Of a DNA stretch of 64,000 bases, positions 19,626 to 28,551 are shown piece by piece. The notes below the pieces were generated by a model. That model made no database searches. It saw only the letters and a program-made list of their open reading frames with translations, and had not been told where the DNA came from. Positions within the stretch are counted from its first letter, which is position 1, and each line of letters starts with the position of its first letter. This DNA is from Kineococcus xinjiangensis (lineage in GTDB: Bacteria; Actinomycetota; Actinomycetes; Actinomycetales; Kineococcaceae): NCBI RefSeq assembly GCF_002934625.1, contig NZ_PTJD01000007.1, forward strand, positions 186,001 through 250,000. Reading direction: 5' to 3'. A program made the translations under genes and the position numbers.

Positions 19626-22034
19626 TCAGCCCCGCGGGCGCCGCACCGCCACCCGCACCAGCCGGCGGTCGGCCGTGGTGACGGCGTGGGCCGCGCCGGT
19701 GAGTTCCACCTCGGCCTCCGCGTCGACGCGGGAGCAGTCCGGGCCCAGCAGGAGCCGGACCCGGCCCGGCTCCACCGTCCGCCGCAGCGCCCGGTCGCTG
19801 GCCGCCAGGCGCGAGGCGGGCACGTCGAGCTCGACCTCCGCGGACTCACCCGCGTCCAGCTCCACCCGCGCGTAGGCCAGCAGCCGCACCAGCGGGCGGG
19901 TGGTGGAGCCCGTGGCGGCGCTGCCGTAGAGCTGCACCACGTCCGCTCCCGCCCGGGTTCCGGTGTTGGTGACCCGGCAGCTCACCACCACGGAGCCGTC
20001 GGTCGGCACCCGCGCCGCCGCCACGCCCAGCAGCGAGCGCTCGAAGGACGTGTAGGACAGCCCGTGCCCGAACGGCAGCGGCGGGGCGGTGTCCAGGTTG
20101 CTCACCGGGCTCGCCGCGCCGAGCCGGGGGTGCAGGTAGCTGTAGGGCTGCGCGCCGGCGGAGCGCGGCAGGCTCAGCGGCAGCCGCCCCGAGGGGTTGA
20201 CCCGCCCCGAGAGCACGCCGGCCACGGCGGCGGCGCCCTCCTCGCCGGGGAAGAACGCCTGCACGACGGCGGCGGCGCGCCCCAGCAGCGGCCCCACCGC
20301 GTAGGGCCGCCCGGTCAGCAGCACCAGCACCACCGGCGTGCCGGTGTCCAGCACCTCCTCCACGAGCCGCTGCTGCACGCCGGGCAGGCGCAGGTCGTCG
20401 GTGTCGCAGCCCTCCCCGGAGGTGCCGCGACCGAACAGTCCCGCCCGGTCGCCGGCGACCACGACGGCGACGTCGGCCGAGGCGGCGGCGGCCACCGCCG
20501 CCGCGATGCCGGAGGGGTCGTCGCCGTCGACGGTGCAGCCGGGCACGTGCTCCAGCGTCGCCCCGGGCAGCTCGGCCCGCAGTGCCTCCAGCACGGTGGG
20601 GGCGTGCAGGCGGGCGGGCACCTGCGGATGCTGGTCGAGGACGTGGTTGACGAAGCTGTAGCAGCCGAACAGTGCCGCCTGCGCGTCGGCGTTGGGGCCG
20701 AGCACCGCCACCCGCGCAGCCGCGCCGCCGGCCGAGCCCGCGCCCAGCGGCAGGGTCCCGTCGTTGGACAGCAGCACCACCGAGCGGTCGGCGAGTTCCG
20801 CGGCCAGCGCCCGGTGCCCCGGCGGGTCGAGGTCGAAGGGCCCGGCCGGGGTGGGGTCGTAGCCGGGGTCGAGCAGCCCGAGGGCCGCCTTCTGCCGCAG
20901 CACCCGGCGCACCGCGCGGTCCACCAGCGCCTCCGGCACCCGCCCTGAGCGCACCCGCTCCGCCAGCGGCTCCAGGTAGGCACTGCCCGTGGGCAGCTCC
21001 ACGTCGATGCCGGCGGCCAGCGCCTGCGCGGCGGCGTCACCGAGGTCGGCGGCCACCGCGTGCAGGGTGTGCAGGAACGCGACGGAGAAGTAGTCGGCGA
21101 CCACGGTGCCGGTGAAGCCCCACCGCTCGCGCAGCACCCCGGTGAGCAGGTCGGCGTCGGTGGCCGCGGGCAGCCCGTCCACCTCGGCGTAGGAGTTCAT
21201 CACCGACTGCGCGCCCGCGTCGAGGACGGCCATCTCGAACGGGGGCAGCAGCACGTCGGCCACCTCGCGCGGCCCGGCGTGCACGGGGGCGAGGTTGCGC
21301 CCGGCGCGGGAGGCGGAGTAGCCGACGAAGTGCTTCAGCGTGGCGACGACCCCGCTGGACTGCAGGCCGCGCACGTAGGCGGCCCCGATCGTGCCCACGA
21401 CGTAGGGGTCCTCGGAGATGCACTCCTCCACCCGGCCCCAGCGGGCGTCGCGGACCACGTCGAGGACCGGGGCGAGCCCCTGGTGCACGCCCAGGCCGCG
21501 CATGCTCTCCCCGACGGCCGCCGCCATGCGCTCGACGAGGTCGGGGGAGAAGGAGGCCCCCCACGCCGGCGGCGCCGGGAACGTCGTGGCCTGCCAGGCC
21601 GCCAGCCCCGTCAGGCACTCCTCGTGCACCAGCGCCGGGATGCCGAGGCGGGTGTTCGCCTGCAGCCACCGCTGCCGCTGCGCCAGCAGCGCCGCCCCCG
21701 CGCCAGGCTCCACCGGCGCCGTGCCGAAGGGGCGGGTCAGCTGGCCCAGCCCCTCGCGGGCGAAGGACGTGAAGCGCTCGTCGGCGGAGCCGTCCTGCCC
21801 GGCGCCCATGGCCGCGGCCATCGGGGCGACGTCGCCGTCGGAGCCGTCCTCCTCGCGCAGCCACAGCCCGACGAGCTGGGCGAGCTTCTCCTCCACGCTC
21901 ATGCGGGCGAGGAGGTCGTCCACGAGCCGCTGCGACGCGGCGTCGGCTCCGGGAACCGTCGGCGCGGGCTCCGTCGGCGCGGGGCTCGGCACGGCGGGGG
22001 TCGAGGGGGCGGGCGGGTCGAGCTGGGTGGTCAC
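19626..22034 (-). CDS. Glycoside hydrolase family 3 (beta-glucosidase/beta-xylosidase)
   Basis: The 802-residue enzyme has the GH3 N-terminal barrel, the alpha/beta sandwich and a C-terminal fibronectin-III-like domain. KHFVGY and the nucleophile region GTVVADYFSV are in place, and the nucleophile is the Asp in that motif. Blocks such as GEGCDTDDLRLPG and FPGEEGAAAVAGVL are typical of the sandwich domain. No signal peptide is seen, so it acts on imported glycosides. GTG 22034 is preceded by GAGAGGA; it is the last gene of the island 2 operon. Confidence 0.93.
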   Translation of the reverse strand: MTTQLDPPAPSTPAVPSPAPTEPAPTVPGADAASQRLVDDLLARMSVEEKLAQLVGLWLREEDGSDGDVAPMAAAMGAGQDGSADERFTSFAREGLGQLTRPFGTAPVEPGAGAALLAQRQRWLQANTRLGIPALVHEECLTGLAAWQATTFPAPPAWGASFSPDLVERMAAAVGESMRGLGVHQGLAPVLDVVRDARWGRVEECISEDPYVVGTIGAAYVRGLQSSGVVATLKHFVGYSASRAGRNLAPVHAGPREVADVLLPPFEMAVLDAGAQSVMNSYAEVDGLPAATDADLLTGVLRERWGFTGTVVADYFSVAFLHTLHAVAADLGDAAAQALAAGIDVELPTGSAYLEPLAERVRSGRVPEALVDRAVRRVLRQKAALGLLDPGYDPTPAGPFDLDPPGHRALAAELADRSVVLLSNDGTLPLGAGSAGGAAARVAVLGPNADAQAALFGCYSFVNHVLDQHPQVPARLHAPTVLEALRAELPGATLEHVPGCTVDGDDPSGIAAAVAAAASADVAVVVAGDRAGLFGRGTSGEGCDTDDLRLPGVQQRLVEEVLDTGTPVVLVLLTGRPYAVGPLLGRAAAVVQAFFPGEEGAAAVAGVLSGRVNPSGRLPLSLPRSAGAQPYSYLHPRLGAASPVSNLDTAPPLPFGHGLSYTSFERSLLGVAAARVPTDGSVVVSCRVTNTGTRAGADVVQLYGSAATGSTTRPLVRLLAYARVELDAGESAEVELDVPASRLAASDRALRRTVEPGRVRLLLGPDCSRVDAEAEVELTGAAHAVTTADRRLVRVAVRRPRG

Positions 22035-22127
22035 GGGACGTCCTCTCGTCGGCGGCGCGCGGGCGCGCCGCGCGGCTGGCCGGGCGCGGGTGGTCGGGCC
22101 GGGGTGCTGGAGCCGGGCGGGTCGGGC

Positions 22128-22146
22128 GGGCCCGGAGTGCGGGCCC
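22128..22146. terminator. Small intercistronic hairpin
   Basis: A 7-bp GGGCCCG/CGGGCCC stem with a 5-base loop lies just after the Gfo/Idh/MocA stop on the minus strand, ahead of the GH3 gene. It may trim or attenuate the operon message. Confidence 0.45.
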
Positions 22147-22149
22147 CCG

Positions 22150-23322
22150 TCAGGCGGCGCTCGCCGGTGCGGCCGCGTGCAGCTCCCGCAGGGGCACCGG
22201 GTCCGGACGCTCGCAGGTGCCGGCGACGTCCACCCGCCGCCCCCGCGCGGCGGAGTCCAGCAGCGACTCCAGGACGTCGAGCACGTGCAGCCCGACCCGT
22301 CCGCTCGCTCGCGGCTCCCGCCGGGTGCGCTCGGCCAGGTCCAGCAGCCCGATCCCGCGCCCGCCCGCGCGGTACCCCGCACTCACCGGCACCAGCTGCC
22401 AGCCGTCCCCGCCGAGGGGGTGCAGCAGCACGTCCCCGTCGAAGTGGTTCGGGTCGGGCACCACCAGGGAGCCGCGCTCGCCGTGCACCTCGATGCTGGA
22501 GCCGCGCGTGGCGACCGCGTCGAAGCTCATGACGAGGGTGGACAGCGCCCCGCTCGCGTGGGTGAGCACCCCGGTGACGTGGGTGTCGGTGGTGACGGGG
22601 ACGCGCTCCCCGGCGCGCGGGCCCCGGCCGATCGTGCGGCTGGTCCGGGTGTGCGAGGCCGCCCCCACCGCCGAGACCACGGGCCCGAGCAGGCTCACCA
22701 GGGCGCTGACGTAGTACGGGCCCATGTCCAGCAGCGGCCCGCCGCCGGGGGCGTAGTAGAAGTCCGGGTCCGGGTGCCAGCGTTCGTGCCCGGGGGTCAG
22801 CATCGTCGCCGTGGCCGCCACCGGCGCCCCGAGGAGGCCGTCGTCGAGGACACGGCGCGCCGTCTGCAGCCCGCTGCCGAGCACGGTGTCCGGCGCGCAG
22901 CCCAGCCGCACCCCGGCCGCCTCCGCCGCCGCCACCACCCTCGCCGCCTCGGCGGTCGTGGCCGCCAGCGGCTTCTCGCCGTAGACGTCGCGGCCCGCGG
23001 CGATCGCGGCCAGCGCCACCTCCGCGTGGGCCGCGGGGACGGTCAGGTTCAGCACGACGTCGACGTCGTCGGCGGCCAGCAGGTCGGCGATGCCCAGCGC
23101 GCGCACGCCCGGGTGGGCGGCGGCCACCGCCTGCGCGCGCGCGGGGTCGAGGTCGGCCGCGGCCGTGACCGCCAGTTCCGGCAGCCGCGCCAGCGTCGCC
23201 AGGTACTGGGTGCTGATGTGCCCGCAGCCCACGATCCCCACCCGCAGCGGCCCGGCGTCCGCGGTGGTGTCGGGCGCGCTGTCGTGCGTGGTGTCGTGCG
23301 CGTGGTTCAGCGGCTGGCCCAC
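22150..23322 (-). CDS. Gfo/Idh/MocA-family sugar oxidoreductase
   Basis: The 390-residue protein has the NAD(P)-binding motif VGIVGCGHIS near residue 25 and the family motif GEKPLAATT with its catalytic Lys. The C-terminal alpha/beta domain includes GGGPLLDMGPYYV. Members oxidise or epimerise sugars, often at C3. GTG 23322 overlaps the ThuA-like gene by 16 bases; GAGAGGGG lies just upstream. Its pairing with ThuA recalls rhizobial ThuAB, which act on trehalose-type sugars. Confidence 0.9.
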   Translation of the reverse strand: MGQPLNHAHDTTHDSAPDTTADAGPLRVGIVGCGHISTQYLATLARLPELAVTAAADLDPARAQAVAAAHPGVRALGIADLLAADDVDVVLNLTVPAAHAEVALAAIAAGRDVYGEKPLAATTAEAARVVAAAEAAGVRLGCAPDTVLGSGLQTARRVLDDGLLGAPVAATATMLTPGHERWHPDPDFYYAPGGGPLLDMGPYYVSALVSLLGPVVSAVGAASHTRTSRTIGRGPRAGERVPVTTDTHVTGVLTHASGALSTLVMSFDAVATRGSSIEVHGERGSLVVPDPNHFDGDVLLHPLGGDGWQLVPVSAGYRAGGRGIGLLDLAERTRREPRASGRVGLHVLDVLESLLDSAARGRRVDVAGTCERPDPVPLRELHAAAPASAA

Positions 23323-24023
23323 AGCAGGCCCCTCTCGACGATGGTGCGCACGCTGGGGTGCTGGAGGACCTCCACGCGGTGCCCGGGGGTGCAGACGAAC
23401 ACCCGCCCGCGGCCCCAGCGCCGCGTCCACACCGCCGGGGAGGTGACGGGACGGTGCCAGGGGTCCCACGGTCGCACCGCCTGCGTGGTGGTGGCGAGGA
23501 CGTCGACGTAGTCGTCGGAGAGCACCCAGTACTGCTCCGTCACGAGCTCGAAGTCGGCCAGGCCCGCGGTGACGGGGTGGGCCGCGCCCTCGGCGGTGAT
23601 CTCCACGCGGTGGGGCACGTCGTTGTCGTCCATCCCCCCGGTGCGCTCCTCCGGCGCCCGGCCCGGGTGGCAGGCGAACTGCCCCCCGACCAGGTGCAGG
23701 TAGTCGGAGGAGGCGCGGTAGGAGTCGGCGATGCCGCCGTGCCAGCCGGCCAGGCCCGTGCCCGCCTCCACGGCGGCCGTCAGCCCGGCGAGCTCCTCCC
23801 GCTCGATGGTGGACATCGTCACGCACTGCACGACGAGGTCCGTGGCCGCCATGACGGCGGGGTCGGCGTACACCGTCGGGGAGTCCTCCAGCCGCACCTG
23901 GAAGCCGTGCGCGCGCAGGAACGGGACGAAGAGGTCGGTGGCCTCCACGGGCTGGTGGCCCTCCCAGCCGCCGCGCACCACCAGCGCCCGGCGCTGCGCG
24001 CCCCGGACGCCCGGAGCGCTCAC
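23307..24023 (-). CDS. ThuA-like domain protein (trehalose utilisation family)
   Basis: The 238-residue protein is a ThuA-like fold related to class I glutamine amidotransferases. Conserved blocks are VRGGWEGHQP at the N-terminus, AGWHGGIAD in the middle and VWTRRWGRGRVFV near the end. ThuA proteins act with Gfo/Idh partners on keto-sugar intermediates; the exact chemistry here is not known. The start overlaps the upstream permease stop (GTGA), so it is in the operon. Confidence 0.88.
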   Translation of the reverse strand: MSAPGVRGAQRRALVVRGGWEGHQPVEATDLFVPFLRAHGFQVRLEDSPTVYADPAVMAATDLVVQCVTMSTIEREELAGLTAAVEAGTGLAGWHGGIADSYRASSDYLHLVGGQFACHPGRAPEERTGGMDDNDVPHRVEITAEGAAHPVTAGLADFELVTEQYWVLSDDYVDVLATTTQAVRPWDPWHRPVTSPAVWTRRWGRGRVFVCTPGHRVEVLQHPSVRTIVERGLLWASR

Positions 24024-24907
24024 TTGCTGAACCCGGCGGTGAGACCCGCGACGAGCTGGCGGCGGCCGATGACGTAGAGCACCAGCACCGGCAGCGTCGA
24101 GAGCACCACGGCGGCCAGCGTCGCCGGGACGTTGACCTGGTACTGCCCCTGGAACGCCGACAGCGCCAGCGGCAGGACGCGCTTGTCCGGGCTCTGGGTG
24201 AGGACCAGCGGCAGCAGGAAGCTGTTCCACACCTGCAGGCCGTTGTAGATCGACACCGTGACGATCGCGGGCCTGGTCAGCGGGAACGCCAGGCGCCACG
24301 CGGTGCTCCACTCGCTGCAGCCGTCCAGCCGCATCGACTCGAACAGCTCGTTCGGCACGTCGCGGATGAAGTTGGTCAGGATCAGCACCGTCAGCGGGAC
24401 GGCGAAGGCGATGGACGGCAGGATCAGCGCCATCAGCGTGTCGTAGAGCTCGAGCCTGATGATGATGAGGTAGACGGGGATGATGGTGGCCTGCAGCGGG
24501 ATCGCGAGCCCCATGAGGAAGAGGGCGTTGACCCCCCGCAGGAACCTGCCCCCGCCGCGCACGATGGCGAACGCGGCCATGAAGGACATGAGCACCGCCG
24601 GGGCCACCGTGCCCCCCGTGACGATGACGCTGTTGAGGAAGTAGCGCAGGAAGTCCGACTCCAGCACCTGCCGGTAGGCGCCGAGCGTCGGCGACGTCGG
24701 CGGTGCCAGCGGGTTGGAGGCGAAGTACTCCGCCTGCGGCTTGAAGGTCGTGATCACCAGCCAGTAGACGGGGACGATGATGACCGCGAGCCACAGCCAG
24801 CCGAAGAGGCCACCGAGCCAGTTGCGCTCGCGGACCCTGCCACCACCGGCGGCGACCGGGGCGGGTGGGGCGGGGCGGCGGGTGGACGGGGGAGCGGTGG
24901 TCGCCAT
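24020..24907 (-). CDS. Carbohydrate ABC transporter permease, MalG type, island 2
   Basis: The 295-residue permease has six transmembrane helices. Its EAA loop (ELFESMRLDGCSEWSTAWRL) is a variant with ESM in place of EAA. ATG 24907 follows the upstream permease stop by one base. It forms the membrane channel with its MalF-type partner; no ATPase gene lies in the operon. Confidence 0.92.
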   Translation of the reverse strand: MATTAPPSTRRPAPPAPVAAGGGRVRERNWLGGLFGWLWLAVIIVPVYWLVITTFKPQAEYFASNPLAPPTSPTLGAYRQVLESDFLRYFLNSVIVTGGTVAPAVLMSFMAAFAIVRGGGRFLRGVNALFLMGLAIPLQATIIPVYLIIIRLELYDTLMALILPSIAFAVPLTVLILTNFIRDVPNELFESMRLDGCSEWSTAWRLAFPLTRPAIVTVSIYNGLQVWNSFLLPLVLTQSPDKRVLPLALSAFQGQYQVNVPATLAAVVLSTLPVLVLYVIGRRQLVAGLTAGFSK

Positions 24908-24908
24908 C

Positions 24909-25859
24909 TCAGGCCCCTTCCAGCTGGCTGGCGCCGGCGTCGCGGCCCCCGAGGCGCTGCAGCCCCAGGGCGAGCAGCAGCCCGACGGCGACGAGGATCA
25001 CGGCGATGACGCTGGCCAGGCCCATCTGGCTGGCCCGGAACCCGCGCACGTACATGTCGAGGGCGAGGACGCGGGTCGCGTCGCCGGGCCCGCCCGCGGT
25101 GAGCACCCAGATGAGGTCGAAGAAGGTCAGCGACCCCACGACCATCAGCGTCGACGACGTGATGATCGTGTACTTCAGCTGCGGCAGCGTGATCGAGAAG
25201 AACTGCCGCACCTTCCCCGCGCCGTCGATCTGGGCGGCTTCGTACATCGACGCCGGGATCTGGCGCACCCCGCCCTGGTAGATGAGGGAGTGGAACGGCA
25301 CGAACTGCCAGGAGACGATGAAGACGACGACCGCGAGGGCGAGGGTGGGGTCGCCCAGCCAGTTCTGCCGCAGGACGTCGAGGCCGAGGCCCGCGCCGAT
25401 GCCGAAGTTCGGGTCGAGCAGCGCCTTGTAGACGATGGCGACGGCGGCCGAGCTCAGCAGCAGCGGGATGAAGTACAGCACGGCGAGGAAGGCCCGGTAG
25501 CGCTGCCGGCCGGCGGTGAAGACGCCGATGAGCAGGCTGACCGGTGTCTGGAACAACCACGACAGCGCCATCACGAGGAACGTCACCCACAGGGCGTGCA
25601 GCAGCCCGGGGTCGGCGAGCACCGCCCGCCAGCTGGTGAGGCCGGTGAAGGTGATGTCGCCGATGCCGCTCCAGGAGGTGAAGCTGAGGACGAGCACCCC
25701 GACGAGCGGGACGATGCCGAAGGCGATGAAGAAGAGCAGCGCGGGCAGCACCAGCCACACCAGCGAGCCGGTGCGGCGCCCGGTCGCCGTGACCGGGGCT
25801 GCCGGGACCGGCGGGATCGCACCGACCCCGCCGGTCGCCACGGGAGCGGCGCTGCTCAC
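24909..25859 (-). CDS. Carbohydrate ABC transporter permease, MalF type, island 2
   Basis: The 316-residue permease has a Pro/Ala-rich cytoplasmic N-terminus, six helices and the EAA motif YEAAQIDGAGKVRQFFSITL. GTG 25859 overlaps the binding-protein stop by four bases (GTGA), giving tight coupling. The frame stays open upstream but runs antisense-like through the binding-protein gene, so the internal GTG is right. Confidence 0.92.
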   Translation of the reverse strand: MSSAAPVATGGVGAIPPVPAAPVTATGRRTGSLVWLVLPALLFFIAFGIVPLVGVLVLSFTSWSGIGDITFTGLTSWRAVLADPGLLHALWVTFLVMALSWLFQTPVSLLIGVFTAGRQRYRAFLAVLYFIPLLLSSAAVAIVYKALLDPNFGIGAGLGLDVLRQNWLGDPTLALAVVVFIVSWQFVPFHSLIYQGGVRQIPASMYEAAQIDGAGKVRQFFSITLPQLKYTIITSSTLMVVGSLTFFDLIWVLTAGGPGDATRVLALDMYVRGFRASQMGLASVIAVILVAVGLLLALGLQRLGGRDAGASQLEGA

Positions 25860-27187
25860 TGGCCCAGGACCGCGTTCATGTTGGCGGCGAACTCCTCGGG
25901 GGTGATGCTGAGCTGGAACAGCCGGGCGATGTTGTCGAGCAGCTCCTCGGCGGCGGCGGGGCTGAGCGCCTGGTCCCAGGACTGCTGGAACGACTTCGCG
26001 TTCAGGGCGGTCTCGTAGACCCAGGTGACCCACTCGGGGTTCTCGGAGGCGGCGAGCTGGTCCTCGATGCCCTTGAACACCGGCACCTCGCCGATGCCGA
26101 TCCAGCCCTCGATGACGGCGTCGGAGGTGACGCCGTCCTTGAGGTACTGCTTCGCGATCTCCTTCTGCTCGTCGGTGGCCTCGGAGTAGATGGAGAGGTA
26201 CTGCGCCGGGTTTCCGACGGTGTTGCTGGGGTCGCCCTTGCCACCGGTGACGGCGGGGAAGTTCATGTAGCCGAGGTCGCCGCCGGGGACGAACTCGCCG
26301 CCGTCGCTCTTCATGCTGCCGTACGTCCAGGTGCCGTGCAGCATCATGGCGGCCTTGTTCGTGTAGAGCAGGGCCTGATCGGCGTTCTGGTCGGCGACGA
26401 CGGAGTCGAAGCCCTCGATGAAACCTCCGGCGCGGACGAGGTCCTGGGCCATGGTGAGGGCCTCGAGGGCGTCGGGGTTCGACCACGCGTCCTCGTCGCC
26501 CTCGTAGACGGCGGTGAACAGCTCCGGGCCGCCGACGCGGTCGAAGAGGAACTCCAGCCACATCATCGTCGTCCAGCGGGACTGCCCCGCCAGCGAGATG
26601 GGGGCGATCCCCGCCTCGTTGAAGACGGGGACGAGCGCCATCAGGTCGTCCCACGTCTTCGGCGGCTGGGCGCCGACCTGCTCGAAGAGGGGCTTGTTGT
26701 AGAAGAGGACGATCGGCGCCATGGTCTGCATGGGCATCGCGTAGATCTTGCCGTCGACGGTGCCGGCCCCCCAGGCGGAGTCGATGACCTTGGCCTTGAG
26801 GTCGGGGTTCTCCTCGAACCACGAGGTGAGGTCGTCGACCTGGCCCGCCTCGGCGTAGCCGGCCAGCGTGCCGCCGCCCCAGCCCCAGATGAGCGTCGGG
26901 GCCTGCCCGGCGCCCACCGCGGTGCGGATCTTCGTCTTGTAGTCGTCGTTGGCGAAGAACGTCGCCTCGACCCGCCCGTCGGGGTGGCTCTCGTTGAACG
27001 TCTCCACGGCGGTCTTGCGGACGTCCTCGGCCGGCTGGCCGCTCAGGTACCAGATGCTCGCCGTGCCGGCCGAGGGCTGGCCGGGTCCGGCGGTGCCACC
27101 GCTGCAGGCGGTGAGCGTGCCGGCGGTGAGCGGGGCCGCGAGGACGAGGCCGAGGAACGAGCGGCGGGAGGTGTTCTTGCGATCCAC
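25856..27187 (-). CDS. Sugar-binding lipoprotein of ABC importer, island 2
   Basis: The 443-residue solute-binding protein has an N-terminus with a twin-arginine-like motif (SRRSFLGL, residues 7-14) and a lipobox LTAC (Cys28). It may therefore be exported folded and then lipidated. GTG 27187 has GGAG ten bases upstream. It is the first gene of the island 2 operon and lies downstream of the promoter at 27281-27309 and the operator at 27246-27258. The sugar is unknown; a beta-glucoside is suggested by the GH3 gene. Confidence 0.92.
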   Translation of the reverse strand: MDRKNTSRRSFLGLVLAAPLTAGTLTACSGGTAGPGQPSAGTASIWYLSGQPAEDVRKTAVETFNESHPDGRVEATFFANDDYKTKIRTAVGAGQAPTLIWGWGGGTLAGYAEAGQVDDLTSWFEENPDLKAKVIDSAWGAGTVDGKIYAMPMQTMAPIVLFYNKPLFEQVGAQPPKTWDDLMALVPVFNEAGIAPISLAGQSRWTTMMWLEFLFDRVGGPELFTAVYEGDEDAWSNPDALEALTMAQDLVRAGGFIEGFDSVVADQNADQALLYTNKAAMMLHGTWTYGSMKSDGGEFVPGGDLGYMNFPAVTGGKGDPSNTVGNPAQYLSIYSEATDEQKEIAKQYLKDGVTSDAVIEGWIGIGEVPVFKGIEDQLAASENPEWVTWVYETALNAKSFQQSWDQALSPAAAEELLDNIARLFQLSITPEEFAANMNAVLGQ

Positions 27188-27245
27188 GATGATCTCCAGA
27201 GCGTCGAGCCGCGGCGGCGCGGGTGGCGGGGGGAGCGAAGGGCGC

Positions 27246-27258
27246 TCGAAAAGTTTCG
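27246..27258. promoter_or_regulatory. LacI-type operator O1, island 2
   Basis: TCGAAAAGTTTCG (CGAAA-AG-TTTCG) lies about 16 bases downstream of the predicted start of the binding-protein operon. It is identical in its 13-base core to the site at 27411-27424. Confidence 0.85.
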
Positions 27259-27280
27259 CAACTTGTTCGGCGTGCGCGAG

Positions 27281-27309
27281 ACCGTACGCCGTGGCCGTGG
27301 GGGCGTCAA
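27281..27309 (-). promoter_or_regulatory. Promoter of sugar island 2 operon
   Basis: On the minus strand TTGACG (27304-27309), a 17-base spacer and TACGGT (27281-27286) form one of the best housekeeping promoters in the window. Transcription should start near 27274, just ahead of operator O1. Confidence 0.85.
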
Positions 27310-27378
27310 GGGTCGAGTGCGCAGGTGATGGGAGCGCTCTCTCGCTGGGACCGCGCCGAAACGGGCCGGCGGGTGCGC

Positions 27379-27408
27379 TTGACGGTCCGGCGCGCAGCGA
27401 GCCACACT
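27379..27408 (+). promoter_or_regulatory. Promoter of the island 2 lacI gene
   Basis: TTGACG (27379-27384), 18 bases, CACACT (27403-27408). The -10 box is weak but the start would fall inside operator O2, as expected for autoregulation. Confidence 0.55.
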
Positions 27409-27410
27409 CG

Positions 27411-27424
27411 TCGAAAAGTTTCGA
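27411..27424. promoter_or_regulatory. LacI-type operator O2, island 2
   Basis: TCGAAAAGTTTCGA has 6-bp inverted arms around AG, 13 bases before the lacI start codon and directly upstream of its AGGAGG. Repressor here would block both initiation and access to the ribosome site region. Confidence 0.85.
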
Positions 27425-27437
27425 GCAGGAGGTCGAG

Positions 27438-28541
27438 ATGGCTGGCGGCAACGGACAGCGGCGCGCGACGCTGGCGAGCGTCGCGCGACTGGCCGGGGTG
27501 TCCGTGCCGACCGTGTCGAAGGTCCTCAACGACCGCGACGACGTCGCCGAGGAGACCCGGGAGCGGGTGCGCCGCGCCCTGACGGAGAGCGGCTACGCCG
27601 CGCAGCGGCGCACGCAGCCCCCCGGCCCGCCCGTCGTCGACCTGGTCGTGGAGGGGCTGACCAACCGCTACACCGTGGAGGTCCTCGGCGGGATCATCGA
27701 CGGCGCCGCCGACCTCGGCGTGGAGGTGGTGCTCTCCAGCGTCTCCCCGGCCCGCTTCCGCGAGGCCGACCACGGCCAGTGGGCCGAGCGCCTCGCCGCC
27801 GCCGGGCGCCGCGGTCTCGTCCTCGTCTCCTCCGAGGTGCAGGAGGCGCAGGTCCGGCAGTTCTCCCGCCGCAACCTGCCCGTCGTCGTCGTCGACCCCC
27901 TCAGCCCGCCCGTGCCCTCGATCGTCAGCGTCGGCTCCACCAACTGGGCCGGGGGCAAGGCGGCCACCGAGCACCTCATCGGCCTGGGGCACCGCCGCAT
28001 CGCCCACGTCGGCGGCCCCGTCGGCGCCGAGTGCAGCCAGGCCCGCCTGCACGGCTACCTCGCCGCCCACATGAGCGCCGGACTGCCCGCCGACCAGGAC
28101 CTGGTCCTCGCCGGCGACTTCGTCCACGCCACCGGCGTGGCCGGGCTGGAACGGCTCCTGCAGCTGCCCTCACCGCCCACGGCCGTCTTCTGCGGCAACG
28201 ACGTCATCGCCCTCGGCGTCCTCGACGAGGCCCGCCGCCGGGGCCTGCGCGTGCCCGCCGACCTCAGCGTCGTCGGCTTCGACGGCACCGACCTCACCGA
28301 GCACGCCCACCCCCGGCTGACGTCCGTGGCGCAGCCGCTGCGCGAGATGGGCCTGACCGCCCTGCGGGCCGTGGTCCGCCTCGCCGAGGGGGAGGACCTG
28401 GAGTCGCACTACGTGGAGCTGGCCACCCAGCTCGTCGTCCGCGACTCCACCGCCCCGCCGCAGGCCCCCGCCGCCCCACCGGCCGCCGCTGCCCCTGCCG
28501 CGCGCCGCGCCCGCCCCGCGCCTGCGACAGGGCGCCGGTAG
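27438..28541 (+). CDS. LacI-family transcriptional regulator, sugar island 2
   Basis: The 367-residue protein has a LacI helix-turn-helix ([20 protein letters not shown], about 10-29) and a full sensor domain. ATG 27438 has AGGAGG at 27427-27432. It is divergent from the transporter operon and should bind the two TCGAAAAGTTTCG sites between them. The last 25 residues are an Ala/Pro/Arg-rich tail. Its TAG stop codon forms the first half of the prcB -10 box, so sugar island 2 abuts the proteasome genes with no spare DNA. Confidence 0.94.
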   Translation: MAGGNGQRRATLASVARLAGVSVPTVSKVLNDRDDVAEETRERVRRALTESGYAAQRRTQPPGPPVVDLVVEGLTNRYTVEVLGGIIDGAADLGVEVVLSSVSPARFREADHGQWAERLAAAGRRGLVLVSSEVQEAQVRQFSRRNLPVVVVDPLSPPVPSIVSVGSTNWAGGKAATEHLIGLGHRRIAHVGGPVGAECSQARLHGYLAAHMSAGLPADQDLVLAGDFVHATGVAGLERLLQLPSPPTAVFCGNDVIALGVLDEARRRGLRVPADLSVVGFDGTDLTEHAHPRLTSVAQPLREMGLTALRAVVRLAEGEDLESHYVELATQLVVRDSTAPPQAPAAPPAAAAPAARRARPAPATGRR

Positions 28542-28544
28542 GGT
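28539..28544 (+). promoter_or_regulatory. -10 box of leaderless prcB
   Basis: TAGGGT overlaps the stop codon of the preceding lacI gene and lies seven bases before GTG 28552. No Shine-Dalgarno sequence is present, so the prcBA message is probably leaderless. Confidence 0.7.
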
Positions 28545-28551
28545 CGCGAAC

